A stretch of 64,000 bases of DNA from an uncultured Flavobacteriaceae bacterium (GCA_947494715.1 CANLWG010000010.1:151175-215174), one strand, 5' to 3'. Shown: positions 1 to 9,107, counted from the first letter of the stretch. Translations and numbers: made by a program. Notes: generated by a model from the letters alone, not told the origin.

Positions 1-56
1 ATTTGGTGTTTTCGGAAGGAGAATTGAACGAAATTGAAAAAATAATAAGTTCCTGA
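1..56 (+). CDS. C-terminal tail of an upstream gene (partial)
   Basis: One reading frame is open from the left edge and ends at TGA 54-56, giving the tail LVFSEGELNEIEKIISS. The composition (acidic, amphipathic) is protein-like, and the next gene on the same strand starts 70 bases later. The fragment is too short to name. It could be a chance open frame. Confidence 0.4.
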   Translation, partial: LVFSEGELNEIEKIISS

Positions 57-126
57 TAGGCCATTCGTTTTAATCTTTATCAACAGGAATCGCAATCCGT
101 CTTCCAAAACCTAAGGAAAATAAAAC

Positions 127-1629
127 ATGAAAAACAACCCCTTTTTTTCCATACTCTTTTTTTGCGCTACCATCCTCCCAATGACCGCTCAAAATACAAA
201 AGGTATTTTTGAAAACACTACGGATGTTGGGGCAGTTAAACATAAGGGTAACACGGATTACGATATGAACACCCAGACGTATACGCTGTCCGGTTCGGGT
301 ACCAATATCTGGTTTGAAAAAGATGAATTTCATTTTGCCCACAAAAAGTTGAATGGAGATTTTATTTTACGGACCCGGGGCAAATTATTGGGAGAAGGAG
401 TTGACCCCCATCGTAAATTGGGATGGATGGTACGCACGGGATTGAAAACCGGCTCTGCCATGGTCTGTGGGACGGTTCATGGAGACGGTTTAACGGCCAT
501 TCAATATCGCAAAAAAGACGGGATGAATGTGGAAGAGGTGAAATCGCCCATTAAAATGCCGGATATTATTCAATTGGAACGACGTGGGCGAAGTTTTTTC
601 TTTAGTGTAGCCAAATACGGTGAACCATTTTGGACGGTAGAAGTTCCCGATTTTGATTTTCCCGAGGAAATGTTAGCAGGCTTGTTCATTTGCTCGCATA
701 ATACCGATGTTGTGGAGAAAGCCGAATTTGAAAATGTTCGCATCGTGCTTCCCGCCCCGGTGGATTTTGTTCCCTATACAGATTATATTGGCAGTCACTT
801 GGAGTTGATGGAAGTAGAGACGGGCAAAAGGGAAATACTATATTCTGTAAAAAACTCCATTCAGGCACCTAATTGGACCTCCGATAATAAGGCCTTGATC
901 TACAATAGTGAAGGTTTACTATATCGGTACGATTTGGCAACCGACAAACCTTCTGTACTCCCAACCGATTTTGTGGAGAAAAACAATAATGACCATGTTT
1001 TATCCTTTGACGGTAAAGTGCTAGGATTGAGCAGTTCCAGTGGCGAACCTGCGGATGGTTCGTTAATCTATACTGTTCCAGTTTCAGGCGGGGTTCCAAA
1101 AAGAATAACGGCCAAAGGTCCAAGTTATCTACATGGTTGGTCGCCGGATGGAAAATGGCTTACGTATACCGCAGGAAGGAACGACATCTACAATATTTAT
1201 AAAATTCCTTCTGACGGAAGCGGTCCAGAAATCAAATTGACGGACAAACCGACTCTGGATGATGGGTCCGAATATAGTCCGGATGGGAAATATATCTATT
1301 TTAATTCTGCTAGAACGGGTACCATGGAATTATGGCGCATGCATCCTGATGGGAGTCATCAAGAACAACTAACCAATGATGATCTTCAAAATTGGTTTCC
1401 CCATATTTCACCAGATAGCAAATGGATTGTTTTTTTGTCCTATCTGCCAGAAGTAGATGCCGCTGACCATCCCTTTTACAAACAGGTATATCTAAGAAAA
1501 ATCCCGGTTAATGGTGAAGAGGCCAAAGTAATAGCCTATCTCTATGGCGGACAGGGAACTATAAATGTCCCTAGTTGGTCTCCAGATGGGAAATACATAG
1601 CCTTTATCAGTAATTCTGTAGTTGAGTAA
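127..1629 (+). CDS. Secreted TolB-like beta-propeller protein
   Basis: A 500-residue protein with a cleavable Sec signal peptide (residues 1-21, ending MTAQ). Residues about 25-210 resemble a concanavalin-like beta-sandwich (DUF1349/LamG type). Residues about 220-500 carry repeated WSPDGKW / YSPDGKYIYF / ISPDSKWIVF motifs typical of PD40 (TolB-type) propeller blades. Such proteins bind ligands or partners in the periplasm, and no catalytic motif is visible. It is probably not the true Tol-Pal TolB, because it has an extra N-terminal domain and no tol or pal neighbours. The family assignment rests on repeat motifs; the function is unknown. Confidence 0.75.
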   Translation: MKNNPFFSILFFCATILPMTAQNTKGIFENTTDVGAVKHKGNTDYDMNTQTYTLSGSGTNIWFEKDEFHFAHKKLNGDFILRTRGKLLGEGVDPHRKLGWMVRTGLKTGSAMVCGTVHGDGLTAIQYRKKDGMNVEEVKSPIKMPDIIQLERRGRSFFFSVAKYGEPFWTVEVPDFDFPEEMLAGLFICSHNTDVVEKAEFENVRIVLPAPVDFVPYTDYIGSHLELMEVETGKREILYSVKNSIQAPNWTSDNKALIYNSEGLLYRYDLATDKPSVLPTDFVEKNNNDHVLSFDGKVLGLSSSSGEPADGSLIYTVPVSGGVPKRITAKGPSYLHGWSPDGKWLTYTAGRNDIYNIYKIPSDGSGPEIKLTDKPTLDDGSEYSPDGKYIYFNSARTGTMELWRMHPDGSHQEQLTNDDLQNWFPHISPDSKWIVFLSYLPEVDAADHPFYKQVYLRKIPVNGEEAKVIAYLYGGQGTINVPSWSPDGKYIAFISNSVVE

Positions 1630-1744
1630 GTAAAGGAAAAAACGTCCTATTACAACGTTGAAGCTGTGGAGGAGTTATATTCTATTGCTTTTAAGGTTTT
1701 ACTACAGCCTGCTACCTATACCACATATTCTCCCTTTTAAGAGT

Positions 1745-2374
1745 CTATCGTTCCAAATACGCCCAAGTGAAATTCGGATGATGCCCATTGGCCCGGACCA
1801 TCTTTACCCACAAAAGGGTCATATGTTCCAAATGCAAAGCTTGTGGCAAATCCCCAACATCCAGAGTTTCGAAGCCCATATCGGTATTTAGGAGCGAAAC
1901 CTCCTTTTTGGCCTCAACATCATCCCCTGCAATGAGCATTACAGGTTTTACATCGTATTTCGGGAAAGTAGTATTCATCAGGTTCTCGTAGCCGTATATG
2001 GTATAGGATTTTACAACTTTGGCATCCGGGGCCCATTCCTGTACTTTCTCGGCACCCGATATTTTACTTTCCAATCCATGGGAAATTCCTATTCCTACTG
2101 GATTGGTGCAGTCTATCAAAATTTTTCCATGAAACCGTAAAGGCTCCAAAATAGACCGGTTGATCCCAAAAGGTGTAGCTAAAAAAGCGATATCGGAGTC
2201 ATTAACCGCTTCCTGAACAGGTAAAGCCTTAAAATTCAGATTTTTATCTTTTGCTGCCTGTACACTTGAGCTTTTTACATCGTCGTGGGCAATGATAATT
2301 TCATGTCCCTTTTTTTGTAAGCTATCGGCCAATGCAAATCCTACATTACCGATTCCAATAAATGCCAACTTCAT
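1745..2374 (-). CDS. NAD(P)-binding oxidoreductase, F420-dependent NADP reductase-like
   Basis: 209 residues with an N-terminal Rossmann fold: MKLAFIGIGNVGFAL contains the GxGxxG-type dinucleotide loop. The body resembles the NADPH-dependent F420 reductase / NAD-binding dimerisation family (ILIDCTNPVG, VKSYTIYGYENL). In organisms without F420 these act as NADP-dependent reductases of unknown substrate. It is likely cytoplasmic, as there is no signal peptide. It is transcribed away from the propeller gene and lies 100 bases downstream of a DJ-1-like gene on the same strand, so the two may be co-transcribed as a small stress or redox unit (inference). Confidence 0.75.
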   Translation of the reverse strand: MKLAFIGIGNVGFALADSLQKKGHEIIIAHDDVKSSSVQAAKDKNLNFKALPVQEAVNDSDIAFLATPFGINRSILEPLRFHGKILIDCTNPVGIGISHGLESKISGAEKVQEWAPDAKVVKSYTIYGYENLMNTTFPKYDVKPVMLIAGDDVEAKKEVSLLNTDMGFETLDVGDLPQALHLEHMTLLWVKMVRANGHHPNFTWAYLER

Positions 2375-2476
2375 ATGTATTTGTTTTTATAGTGACTCGG
2401 GTAATACACAATATAAATGTATAAAATTGCTTCACTCGGATCAATGATTCAGCTATCCCCGAACCATGGACTAGCG

Positions 2477-3241
2477 TCAGTTCAATTGTTCTACAAGTAG
2501 TTTTGCCGCTGCTGCACCAGAGTTTTGCTGTTGCCCCGTTATTAAGTTCCCATCTGCTATAGCATAGGAAGAAAAGGGTGCCGCTACCTTAAAATGGGTA
2601 TTCGAATTTTTTCGGGCCTCCTCCTCAATCCTATAGGGTTGTATTTTTTGACCGACCGCCTCATCAGCATAGTCTTCCTCAGCATCAGAAAATCCGGTCC
2701 AGGTTTTATCATCTATGACAAGGTTTCCGGTACTGGTTTTGGCTTCCAACAATAAAGTGGTGGCATGACAAACTACCGCACTCGGCTTTCCAGTTTCATA
2801 AAATACGACAAAAAGGTTTTCCAATGCCTTGTTTCCTTTATAAGTATACATTGGTCCCTGGCCACCTACAAGGAAAATGGCCTTGTAATCGTCCTTGTTA
2901 ACTTCGGACAATTTTTTGGTATTACCCAGCATTTTGTTGAACCAATCCAATTGCATGTATCCTAATGAAATGATGTCGTGAGCGGAATAACCACTTGGAT
3001 CAGTGGGGTCCGAGTAAGCGTCCATTTCTATTTTTCCTCCTTCCGTGGAAGCTAACTCTACCTCATAACCGGCTTCCTGAAAAACATGAAATGGATGTGT
3101 CAACTCGGCCGCCCAAAAACCAATGGGCCACCCCGTCTGTTTTGAAATGGTAGGGCTACTGGCCACCATCAAAATTTTGCCTTTGGTCGGCATGCCATGT
3201 GAATGTACATAGGCTTGCGTCTCTTTGATTGAATTTACCAT
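2477..3241 (-). CDS. DJ-1/PfpI family protein (type 1 glutamine amidotransferase-like)
   Basis: 254 residues. The nucleophile elbow AVVCHATT places Cys158 followed by His159, and Glu46 (in WAAELTHP) fits the third member of the DJ-1/Hsp31-type triad. Family members are glyoxalase/deglycase-like enzymes or chaperones handling reactive carbonyls. The gene is divergent from an HxlR regulator whose start is about 110 bases away. That regulator type often senses electrophiles and controls the adjacent gene, so regulation of this gene by it is likely (inference). The exact activity is not established from sequence. Confidence 0.82.
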   Translation of the reverse strand: MVNSIKETQAYVHSHGMPTKGKILMVASSPTISKQTGWPIGFWAAELTHPFHVFQEAGYEVELASTEGGKIEMDAYSDPTDPSGYSAHDIISLGYMQLDWFNKMLGNTKKLSEVNKDDYKAIFLVGGQGPMYTYKGNKALENLFVVFYETGKPSAVVCHATTLLLEAKTSTGNLVIDDKTWTGFSDAEEDYADEAVGQKIQPYRIEEEARKNSNTHFKVAAPFSSYAIADGNLITGQQQNSGAAAAKLLVEQLN

Positions 3242-3280
3242 TTTTTTATTTTTTGATTAACCAAATTTAGAAGTTATACT

Positions 3281-3288
3281 TACCTTTG
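3281..3288 (+). promoter_or_regulatory. Predicted -7 promoter element for the HxlR gene
   Basis: TACCTTTG is a perfect match to the Bacteroidota -7 consensus TAnnTTTG. It lies 63 bases before the preferred ATG of the HxlR gene, inside the divergent region shared with the DJ-1 gene. A near repeat of ATACTTAC flanks it, which could be part of a regulator site. Confidence 0.5.
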
Positions 3289-3350
3289 GCAATATACTTA
3301 CTAAAGAGAGAGGTACTAACTTTTTGGAAAGTATTAATAAAACAAGGGCT

Positions 3351-3698
3351 ATGCCAGAATTTCTGTATAATAACAAACTGTATTACAACCCTGTGGAGTT
3401 TGCAATGGATAGAATTGGCGGTACATGGAAGATGCCAATTTTATGGCGGTTAAAGAATAGGATTATGCGATTTGGTGAATTGCGCAAGGATATTCCTCAT
3501 ATAACGGACAAAATGTTGACCTCCCAATTACGACAATTGGAGGCGGAGGGTTTTATACATCGAGAAGTTTATCCCGTAGTCCCTCCCAAGGTGGAGTACT
3601 CGATAACACCAAAGGGCAAGACGGCCATTCCCATTATAGAAACCATACGGAATTATGGGCTTGAACTCATGAAAAAAGAGGGGATACGGACGAAATAG
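3351..3698 (+). CDS. HxlR-family winged-helix transcriptional regulator
   Basis: 115 residues from ATG 3351. An in-frame TTG at 3324 would add nine residues but is less likely. The core IGGTWKMPILWRLKNRIMRFGELRKDI and the helix ITDKMLTSQLRQLEAEGFI followed by the wing VEYSITPKG are the standard HxlR/MarR-like DNA-binding fold. HxlR proteins act as dimers sensing formaldehyde, quinones, disulfide stress or similar signals. Here the gene is divergent from the DJ-1/PfpI gene, the probable target. The N-terminal region lacks the conserved Cys common in the thiol-sensing subgroup, so the signal is unknown. Confidence 0.85.
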   Translation: MPEFLYNNKLYYNPVEFAMDRIGGTWKMPILWRLKNRIMRFGELRKDIPHITDKMLTSQLRQLEAEGFIHREVYPVVPPKVEYSITPKGKTAIPIIETIRNYGLELMKKEGIRTK

Positions 3699-3718
3699 AA
3701 CAAAATACATAGTATGTC

Positions 3719-4549
3719 ATGAAAACTACCTTTGTGTATATCTTGGTTGGTATAGGTATACTTTTAAGCTGCAAGGATCAACCCCATCCTGAAAAAGTAC
3801 TTTCCGTTACGGATGACCAACAAGTTTCGTCTGATCAAATCGTAGATTTGACCCATGTCTTTTCTGAAGAGACCGTGTATTGGGTGACTGCCAAGGAATT
3901 TGAATTTGATATCGTAGCCCAGGGAGAAACGGATAAGGGATACTACTATTCCGCTAACAATTTTGCAACCGCAGAGCATGGCGGTACCCATATAGACGCC
4001 CCCATTCATTTTTCGGAAAAAGGACAGACTGTCGATGAGATTCCACTCCATAACTTAATAGGCGAAGCTATAAAAATTACGGTTTCCTCAAAGGCTATGG
4101 GGAATCCGGATTATCAAATACGTATTGAAGACTTTACGGATTGGGAGAAAGACAAAGGGAGCCAAATTCCGGATGGAAGCATCATATTGCTCGAAACGGG
4201 TTTCTCAAAATTTTATCCTGATAAAATGAAGTACCTTGGAACGGATCAGCGCGGTGAAAAGGCCGTTCAATTACTTCACTTCCCCGGGCTGTCTCCGGAA
4301 GCAGCACAGTGGTTGGTAGATAATCGCAAAATAAAATCGATTGGAATAGATACGCCGAGTATTGATTATGGTCAATCCCAATATTTCAAAAGCCACGTAA
4401 TCCTTCTTGGCCAAAACATTCCTGCTTTTGAAAACTTGACCAATTTGGATAAACTTCCTGAAACAGGATTTAAGGTAATTGCATTACCGATGAAAATAAA
4501 GCAAGGAAGTGGTGCCCCATTGCGAATTGTTGCTTTACTAGGCAATTGA
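3719..4549 (+). CDS. Cyclase-family lipoprotein (kynurenine formamidase-like fold)
   Basis: 276 residues. The N-terminus ends GILLSC, a lipobox with the modified Cys at residue 18. The metal-binding signature HGGTHIDAPIH occupies residues 87-97 (His87, His91, Asp93, His97) and defines the cyclase family that includes bacterial kynurenine formamidase and isatin hydrolase. These are Mn/Zn-dependent amidohydrolases. Lipidation implies a periplasmic or outer-membrane location, unusual for kynurenine formamidase, so a different substrate is likely. The gene starts 20 bases after the HxlR stop and may be co-transcribed with it. Confidence 0.8.
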   Translation: MKTTFVYILVGIGILLSCKDQPHPEKVLSVTDDQQVSSDQIVDLTHVFSEETVYWVTAKEFEFDIVAQGETDKGYYYSANNFATAEHGGTHIDAPIHFSEKGQTVDEIPLHNLIGEAIKITVSSKAMGNPDYQIRIEDFTDWEKDKGSQIPDGSIILLETGFSKFYPDKMKYLGTDQRGEKAVQLLHFPGLSPEAAQWLVDNRKIKSIGIDTPSIDYGQSQYFKSHVILLGQNIPAFENLTNLDKLPETGFKVIALPMKIKQGSGAPLRIVALLGN

Positions 4550-4675
4550 TCATAAAAAAAAGCACGGCTAAAAATGGTATCAAAAAATTCACATATTTTT
4601 ATCCAATCGTATTGCAAAATTTAATCTGAAGACGGTTTTCGATGGGCAACCGGATACCAACAATGCCAAACTGCA

Positions 4676-5179
4676 ATGAACCAAATTGAAGAAATCATCC
4701 AAAGCTTAGATTTGAAACCCCATCCAGAGGGCGGATATTTTAGGGAGACCTATAGAAGTGCGGGTACCATAGACCAAAAGAGCTTAGGTGATGCCTATTC
4801 TGGTTTACGTAATCAAGCTACTTGTATTTATTTTCTTCTCACTTCCAAGGCGTTTTCGGCCTTTCACAAAATACGGCAGGATGAAATTTGGCATTTTTAC
4901 AAAGGTTCCCCAATACAACTACACATGATTTCGCCAAAAGGTGATTACTCCAGCGTGCAAATTGGCAACAACTTTGATAAGGGAGAGCTACCACAGTTCG
5001 TAGTGCCCGGAGAATATTGGTTTGCGGCGGAGACTATGGGCAAAGAGGCATACTCCTTAGTGGGGTGTACCGTTTCCCCAGGATTCGATTTTAAGGATTT
5101 TATCCTTGGGAATCGACAAACGCTACTATCGCAATTTCCACAACACAGTGAAATCATATCCAGGTTTACCAGGGTATAG
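4676..5179 (+). CDS. Cupin-family protein, DUF985 type
   Basis: 167 residues. The sequence LKPHPEGGYFRETYRS near the N-terminus, the cupin core DEIWHFYKGSPIQLHMI, and VVPGEYWFAAE are characteristic of the DUF985 / YML079-like cupins. These are small cytoplasmic jelly-roll proteins, some reported to bind sugars or act as epimerase-like enzymes. There is no signal peptide. It sits between two predicted lipoproteins, 126 bases after the cyclase gene and 23 before the next cupin, so the three may form one transcription unit. Confidence 0.8.
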   Translation: MNQIEEIIQSLDLKPHPEGGYFRETYRSAGTIDQKSLGDAYSGLRNQATCIYFLLTSKAFSAFHKIRQDEIWHFYKGSPIQLHMISPKGDYSSVQIGNNFDKGELPQFVVPGEYWFAAETMGKEAYSLVGCTVSPGFDFKDFILGNRQTLLSQFPQHSEIISRFTRV

Positions 5180-5202
5180 TAATTCACAAATTTTGATATG
5201 AT

Positions 5203-5631
5203 ATGGCAAAAGCTTTGACCTTTTTACTTTGTATAGGTGTCGTAATGACTTCCTGTCGTGAAAAAAACCCAGGGAAAATTGAAGTGCTTACTTTGGTGGA
5301 CACAAATATGAGTTGGGACGGAAATGTACTTCCCAAATATCCAGAAGGTAATCCCAACATAAAAATCCTAAAATTCACTATTCCTCCTAAAACCAAACTA
5401 CCACCCCACGAACATCTTGTTATTAATGCGGGTGTATTACTAAGCGGGGAACTAACGGTGGTAGATGAAAATAACAACACCCTGTATCTAAAAGCTGGTG
5501 ACCCTATTGTGGAATTGGTAAATACCATTCACTATGGGGAAAACGAAGGCGCGGAACCTGCCGAGATTATAGTCTTTTACGCCGGAACAAAGGACATCCC
5601 CATTACAGTAAAAAAAGAAATGAAAAACTGA
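5203..5631 (+). CDS. Cupin-domain lipoprotein
   Basis: 142 residues with a lipoprotein signal ending VMTSC (Cys18). The cupin barrel follows: PPKTKLPPHEHLVINAGVLLSGEL matches cupin motif 1 (H-x-H...E-type) and DPIVELVNTIHYGENEG matches motif 2. It is a single-domain exported cupin. The substrate cannot be deduced. It lies 23 bases downstream of the DUF985 cupin on the same strand. Confidence 0.75.
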   Translation: MAKALTFLLCIGVVMTSCREKNPGKIEVLTLVDTNMSWDGNVLPKYPEGNPNIKILKFTIPPKTKLPPHEHLVINAGVLLSGELTVVDENNNTLYLKAGDPIVELVNTIHYGENEGAEPAEIIVFYAGTKDIPITVKKEMKN

Positions 5632-5786
5632 CGCAATGAAAGCGTCGACTTCATAAATTGTTGCATGAAATGCCGGTACAAAATTACATTCTGAAAATTC
5701 ATAGAATGTAATCGGCGTAAGAATTTAGTTCCACCAAGGATATCATATCAACGCTTTGTTTTCTCCAAAAATTGAGGAACGATCGC

Positions 5787-6227
5787 CTAAAATTGCTCAA
5801 GCAAATAATTAATCAAATCGGTAGTTGTAACTATTCCCACCAATTTTCCATCATCCACTACCGGAATTGCATGAAATTCCCTATCGGACAGAATTTCCGC
5901 AACCTCCTTCACAGTGGCCGTGGAGGAAACACTGATTAAGGTTTTGGCCATAACCTGTCCAATCGTAAACATATTGTAGATCATTGTTTCCACAGACTCG
6001 TCGTCATCATCTACGGCATCGGCGAAGCTAATCCGCAAAAGGTCGGTATAGCTTAACATTCCTATAATCTTTTCTCCAGAAACTACTGGGATATGCCGAA
6101 TACGGTGCTTTTTGAAAAGACGCTCCGCAGTTTCCAAATTATCTGCATTGTTCAGGGTAATAACGTTCTTGGTCATTATTACCGATACGGGTGTTTGCTT
6201 TTTCATCTCTTCGGGTTTAAAAATCAT
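5787..6227 (-). CDS. CBS-pair domain protein
   Basis: 146 residues from ATG 6227 (an upstream in-frame TTG at 6245 is possible). Two tandem CBS motifs: MTKNVITLNNADNLETAERLFKKHRIRHIPVV at the start and VKEVAEILSDREFHAIPVVDDGKLVGIVTTTDLINYLL at the end. A Bateman module of this kind binds adenosyl nucleotides and regulates a partner. There is no fused catalytic domain, so it is a stand-alone regulatory module. Its neighbours do not indicate a partner. Confidence 0.85.
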   Translation of the reverse strand: MIFKPEEMKKQTPVSVIMTKNVITLNNADNLETAERLFKKHRIRHIPVVSGEKIIGMLSYTDLLRISFADAVDDDDESVETMIYNMFTIGQVMAKTLISVSSTATVKEVAEILSDREFHAIPVVDDGKLVGIVTTTDLINYLLEQF

Positions 6228-6617
6228 TTTAAAGATAGAATTCAAAACCCCTAAAAAGTATGATAAAAGTCATTAACCATTAAGGTGTGAAACAATATTT
6301 TTGCACAGCTTGAAAAGTATCCCGACATCATTAAAAAGGAGCAATCTGTTTCATATACATTCCAAAAAAAATTAATCTCGATAATTCCCCCGATGGCTCT
6401 ACCTCTTTTAGAATAGTCGGTTTAAAAAAAATTATTGGATGGAGACATGTCAGGCAGGGTTTCAGAAAAAAGGAAATGAAAAGTAATATGCCCTTGGAAA
6501 AGTTACAAAAAGTCTCTGTTGGCAGATCCAACCAGTACTTACTTTTTTGAATTAGCGTCCGGTAAGGAAAGAAAAGACACTTTTCCAGGGGCTTTCCTTA
6601 CTTATAAGCTGTAAACC
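6228..6617. other. Intergenic stretch downstream of rny
   Basis: No credible gene is seen. A 66-codon open frame on the minus strand (6331-6531) has no recognisable domain or promoter. The only structured feature is the inverted repeat at 6563-6600 next to the rny stop. Confidence 0.5.
6563..6600 (-). terminator. Possible terminator hairpin after rny
   Basis: The nine-base arms TAAGGAAAG (6563-6571) and CTTTCCTTA (6592-6600) are exact inverted complements, with a second nested stem AAAAG/CTTTT inside. The hairpin begins 17 bases beyond the rny stop codon. No long T-run follows on the minus strand, so it may be an RNA-stabilising hairpin rather than a full intrinsic terminator. Confidence 0.4.
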
Positions 6618-8186
6618 TTATTTGGCAACGTTCACGGATCGGGTTTCCCGAATTACGGTTATCTTCACTTGTCCTGGATAGGTCATGTCTGTCTGAATTT
6701 TTTGGGAAATCTCAAACGACAGTTGCGCTGCCTTGTCATCACTTACCTTTTCGCTCTCCACTATTACACGAAGCTCCCTACCTGCTTGTATGGCATATGC
6801 CTTTTGAACACCTCCAAAACCGAAGGCAATGTCCTCCAAATCCTTAAGCCGTTGTATATAAGAATCCAGTACCTGTCTGCGTGCCCCGGGCCTTGCCCCA
6901 CTAATGGCATCGCATACCTGAACTATGGGAGAAACAAGGGTTTTCATTTCAACCTCGTCATGGTGAGCTCCTATAGCATTGCAGACATCTGACTTTTCGC
7001 CAAATTTCTCGGCCCACTGCATTCCTAAAATGGCGTGTGGCGTCTCCACTTCCGCTTCGGTATTGGGTACTTTACCAATATCATGCAATAATCCAGCTCG
7101 CTTGGCCAATTTTGGATTGAGGCCCAATTCAGCGGCCATTACGCCGCAAAGCTTGGCCACCTCCCTGGAATGTTGCAATAAATTCTGACCATAGGAAGAT
7201 CTGTATTTCATTCTTCCCACTGCCTTGATCAATTCAGGGTGCAACCCATGGATTCCCAAATCTATAACTGTACGTTTACCTACTTCTACAATTTCCTGTT
7301 CTATTTGTTTTTCCGTCTTCTTTACAATCTCCTCAATACGGGCCGGATGTATACGGCCATCTGTTACCAGTTTATGAAGGGATAACCTTGCCACCTCACG
7401 CCGCACAGAGTCAAAACAGGAAAGTATGATCGCTTCTGGCGTGTCGTCCACAATAATTTCCACACCCGTTGCCGATTCCAAAGCCCTGATGTTCCTACCT
7501 TCCCTACCGATAATCCGACCTTTTACATCATCGGATTCCAAGTTGAATACGGAAACACAATTCTCAACTGCTTCTTCTGTACCTATGCGTTGGATTGTAT
7601 TTATAACAATTTTCTTTGCTTCCTGTTGTGCCGTTAACTTTGCCTCTTCCAAAGTGGTTTGCATATAGGCCATGGCATCGGTCTTCGCCGTCTCCTTTAG
7701 GGATTCCAATAATTGGCTCTTTGCTTCTTCAGCGGAGAGACCGGAAATTACCTCTAATTGCTGTACTTGGTTTTTGTGCAATTTTTCAAGTTCGGACTGT
7801 TTTTTTTCATAGAACTCGGTCTTATGATCAACATCCTTTATTTTCCTTTCCAGTTGCTCGTTCAGCTTTTTGCCCCTTGCCAGTTCATTGCTTATCTGGG
7901 ACTCTTTGTCACGGGTCCGCTTTTCTGCCTCGGCAATTTTTTTGTCCTTGTTGATGATGACTTTTTCATGTTCCGCCTTGAGCTCTAAGAACCTTTCCTT
8001 GGCCTGGAAAATCTTATCCTTTTTAGTATTTTCCCCTTCCAATTTGGCACCCTTAATGATTGATGCCGCCTCTCTTTTGGCATTGGCAATGGTCTTGGAA
8101 GCCTTGCCTTTCTCCATAAACTTGGCAATTACAAAGCCCACAATAAGTCCAATGATTCCTGTTATTATTGCTATAGTGCTATCCAT
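6618..8186 (-). CDS. rny: Ribonuclease Y
   Basis: 522 residues from ATG 8186; the upstream extension of the open frame lacks a good start. Domain order: N-terminal transmembrane helix (residues about 5-25), a long charged coiled coil to about residue 190, a KH domain with [15 protein letters not shown], then an HD phosphodiesterase domain with LLHDIGKV and the metal ligands in IGAHHDEVE. RNase Y is a membrane-tethered endoribonuclease that initiates mRNA decay. The length and order match the family. It is encoded downstream of zapA and the 6S-like RNA on the same strand. Confidence 0.97.
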   Translation of the reverse strand: MDSTIAIITGIIGLIVGFVIAKFMEKGKASKTIANAKREAASIIKGAKLEGENTKKDKIFQAKERFLELKAEHEKVIINKDKKIAEAEKRTRDKESQISNELARGKKLNEQLERKIKDVDHKTEFYEKKQSELEKLHKNQVQQLEVISGLSAEEAKSQLLESLKETAKTDAMAYMQTTLEEAKLTAQQEAKKIVINTIQRIGTEEAVENCVSVFNLESDDVKGRIIGREGRNIRALESATGVEIIVDDTPEAIILSCFDSVRREVARLSLHKLVTDGRIHPARIEEIVKKTEKQIEQEIVEVGKRTVIDLGIHGLHPELIKAVGRMKYRSSYGQNLLQHSREVAKLCGVMAAELGLNPKLAKRAGLLHDIGKVPNTEAEVETPHAILGMQWAEKFGEKSDVCNAIGAHHDEVEMKTLVSPIVQVCDAISGARPGARRQVLDSYIQRLKDLEDIAFGFGGVQKAYAIQAGRELRVIVESEKVSDDKAAQLSFEISQKIQTDMTYPGQVKITVIRETRSVNVAK

Positions 8187-8306
8187 GTTATCGAAAATTA
8201 AAATTGTTATCCGCCTGTACAAAACAGACTCCGCCCTGTAACGAAGTTAGTGCAACCTACAATTTTGATGGTTACAAACGCTATCATCGAAATAGGGGGT
8301 TCTCAA

Positions 8307-8477
8307 TAAAAAAAGCCCACATCGGAGAAGTTTTGTACAAACTCCTATAAACAAGTTTAGGGCTAACAGACTGCTCAAGGATCCTTATACTAGTAAGGCC
8401 TGCTTTTACAACCTAAACTCACCCTTTTCAAACAAATTAGTGTTGAGTTCGTCAAAAGATAATACCAATGTGGGCAG
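8307..8477 (-). ncRNA. 6S-like structured RNA (6S-Flavo type)
   Basis: Read on the minus strand, the gene opens with GCCCACATTGG (8465-8475) and closes with CCGATGTGGGC (8315-8325). These pair over 11 bases (one G-U) and are followed directly by a T-run (8308-8314), a terminator-like end. Inside, GAACTC pairs with GAGTTT near the ends, GAGTTTAGG pairs with CCTAAACTT, and CCTTA/TAAGG forms a central hairpin, giving a long rod with internal loops. It begins about 28 bases after zapA, and linkage of 6S RNA to zapA is known from other bacteria. 6S RNA binds the housekeeping RNA polymerase. Identification rests on structure and position only. Confidence 0.65.
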
Positions 8478-8504
8478 TAACTATATATTTAAAAGAACGT
8501 ATTT

Positions 8505-8801
8505 CTATTTTAAGCTTAGCTTCGAATTTACAAGATCATCCAACGCCCTTAGGCGTTCTTTGGCCTTCTTGGCCCCCTCGGATTGATCAATGCCACTTTG
8601 CTCTATCTTTGAGGCAAATTGTAGGGCGCACATGGCGAGCACGTCTTGTTTATCCCTTACGGCATAGTTTTGCTCAAACTTTTTGGCCAATTGTTCAATG
8701 TTTTTGGCCGCTTTCCGAAGTCCTTCTTCTTGGGAAGGATCTATCGTTAAGGGGTATACCCTATCTGCAATTGAAAGTTTAATCTTTAGCCTTTCTTGCA
8801 T
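8505..8801 (-). CDS. zapA: Cell division protein ZapA
   Basis: 98 residues with the compact ZapA fold: an N-terminal beta-hairpin region (KLSIADRVYPLTID) followed by two long helices (QEEGLRKAAKNIEQLAKKFEQNYAVRDKQDVLAMCALQFA) rich in heptad-type residues. ZapA tetramerises and bundles FtsZ filaments at the division ring. The length is typical. It lies 15 bases after a coiled-coil gene and just before the 6S-like RNA and rny, a conserved-looking flavobacterial arrangement (inference). Confidence 0.88.
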   Translation of the reverse strand: MQERLKIKLSIADRVYPLTIDPSQEEGLRKAAKNIEQLAKKFEQNYAVRDKQDVLAMCALQFASKIEQSGIDQSEGAKKAKERLRALDDLVNSKLSLK

Positions 8802-8816
8802 TTTAATTTTTGAGCA

Positions 8817-9107
8817 TTATTCCGCGAGTTGGGCTATGCAATGATCCAACTCCCTGATCAATGTGTTTATCTTAAGCTTAGCTTCTGTTTTATTTGTATT
8901 ACCGCCCAGCATCGAATTAGCAAGTTTTAGCGAATTGTATTTCTCCTGCCATTCCGCGACGGAATCCAAAACACCATCCCTATCGTTTCTTACGGCCATC
9001 AATTCATTTTCAAGCTTTGAATTGGCTTGCTGGAGTAATTCCATTTTGTGCAACAACTTGCTAATTTTGTTCTCCAAGGAATCAACAATTTGTACCAATT
9101 CGCTCAT
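8817..9107 (-). CDS. Small coiled-coil protein upstream of zapA
   Basis: 96 residues from ATG 9107 (a TTG at 9119 is an alternative). Residues about 3-60 are an almost continuous coiled coil (LVQIVDSLENKISKLLHKMELLQQ and LENELMAVRNDRDGVL), followed by a short helical tail ending in an ELDHCIAQLAE segment. There is no signal peptide. The position directly before zapA suggests a division-associated partner analogous to ZapB, but no homology to ZapB can be shown from sequence alone. Confidence 0.75.
   Translation of the reverse strand: MSELVQIVDSLENKISKLLHKMELLQQANSKLENELMAVRNDRDGVLDSVAEWQEKYNSLKLANSMLGGNTNKTEAKLKINTLIRELDHCIAQLAE

Noticed and set aside
70..342. 90-codon frame opposite the propeller gene start
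   Set aside because: Lies antisense to a well-supported signal peptide and domain; shadow frame.
127..1629. Tol-Pal system TolB
   Set aside because: It has an extra beta-sandwich domain and no tol or pal neighbours, so only a TolB-like propeller is claimed.
6331..6531. 66-codon frame on the minus strand between rny and the CBS gene
   Set aside because: No signal peptide, domain or promoter; likely chance frame in an AT-rich gap.
7870..8241. Long plus-strand frames opposite rny
   Set aside because: Mirror of the coiled-coil coding strand; rny is certain on the minus strand.
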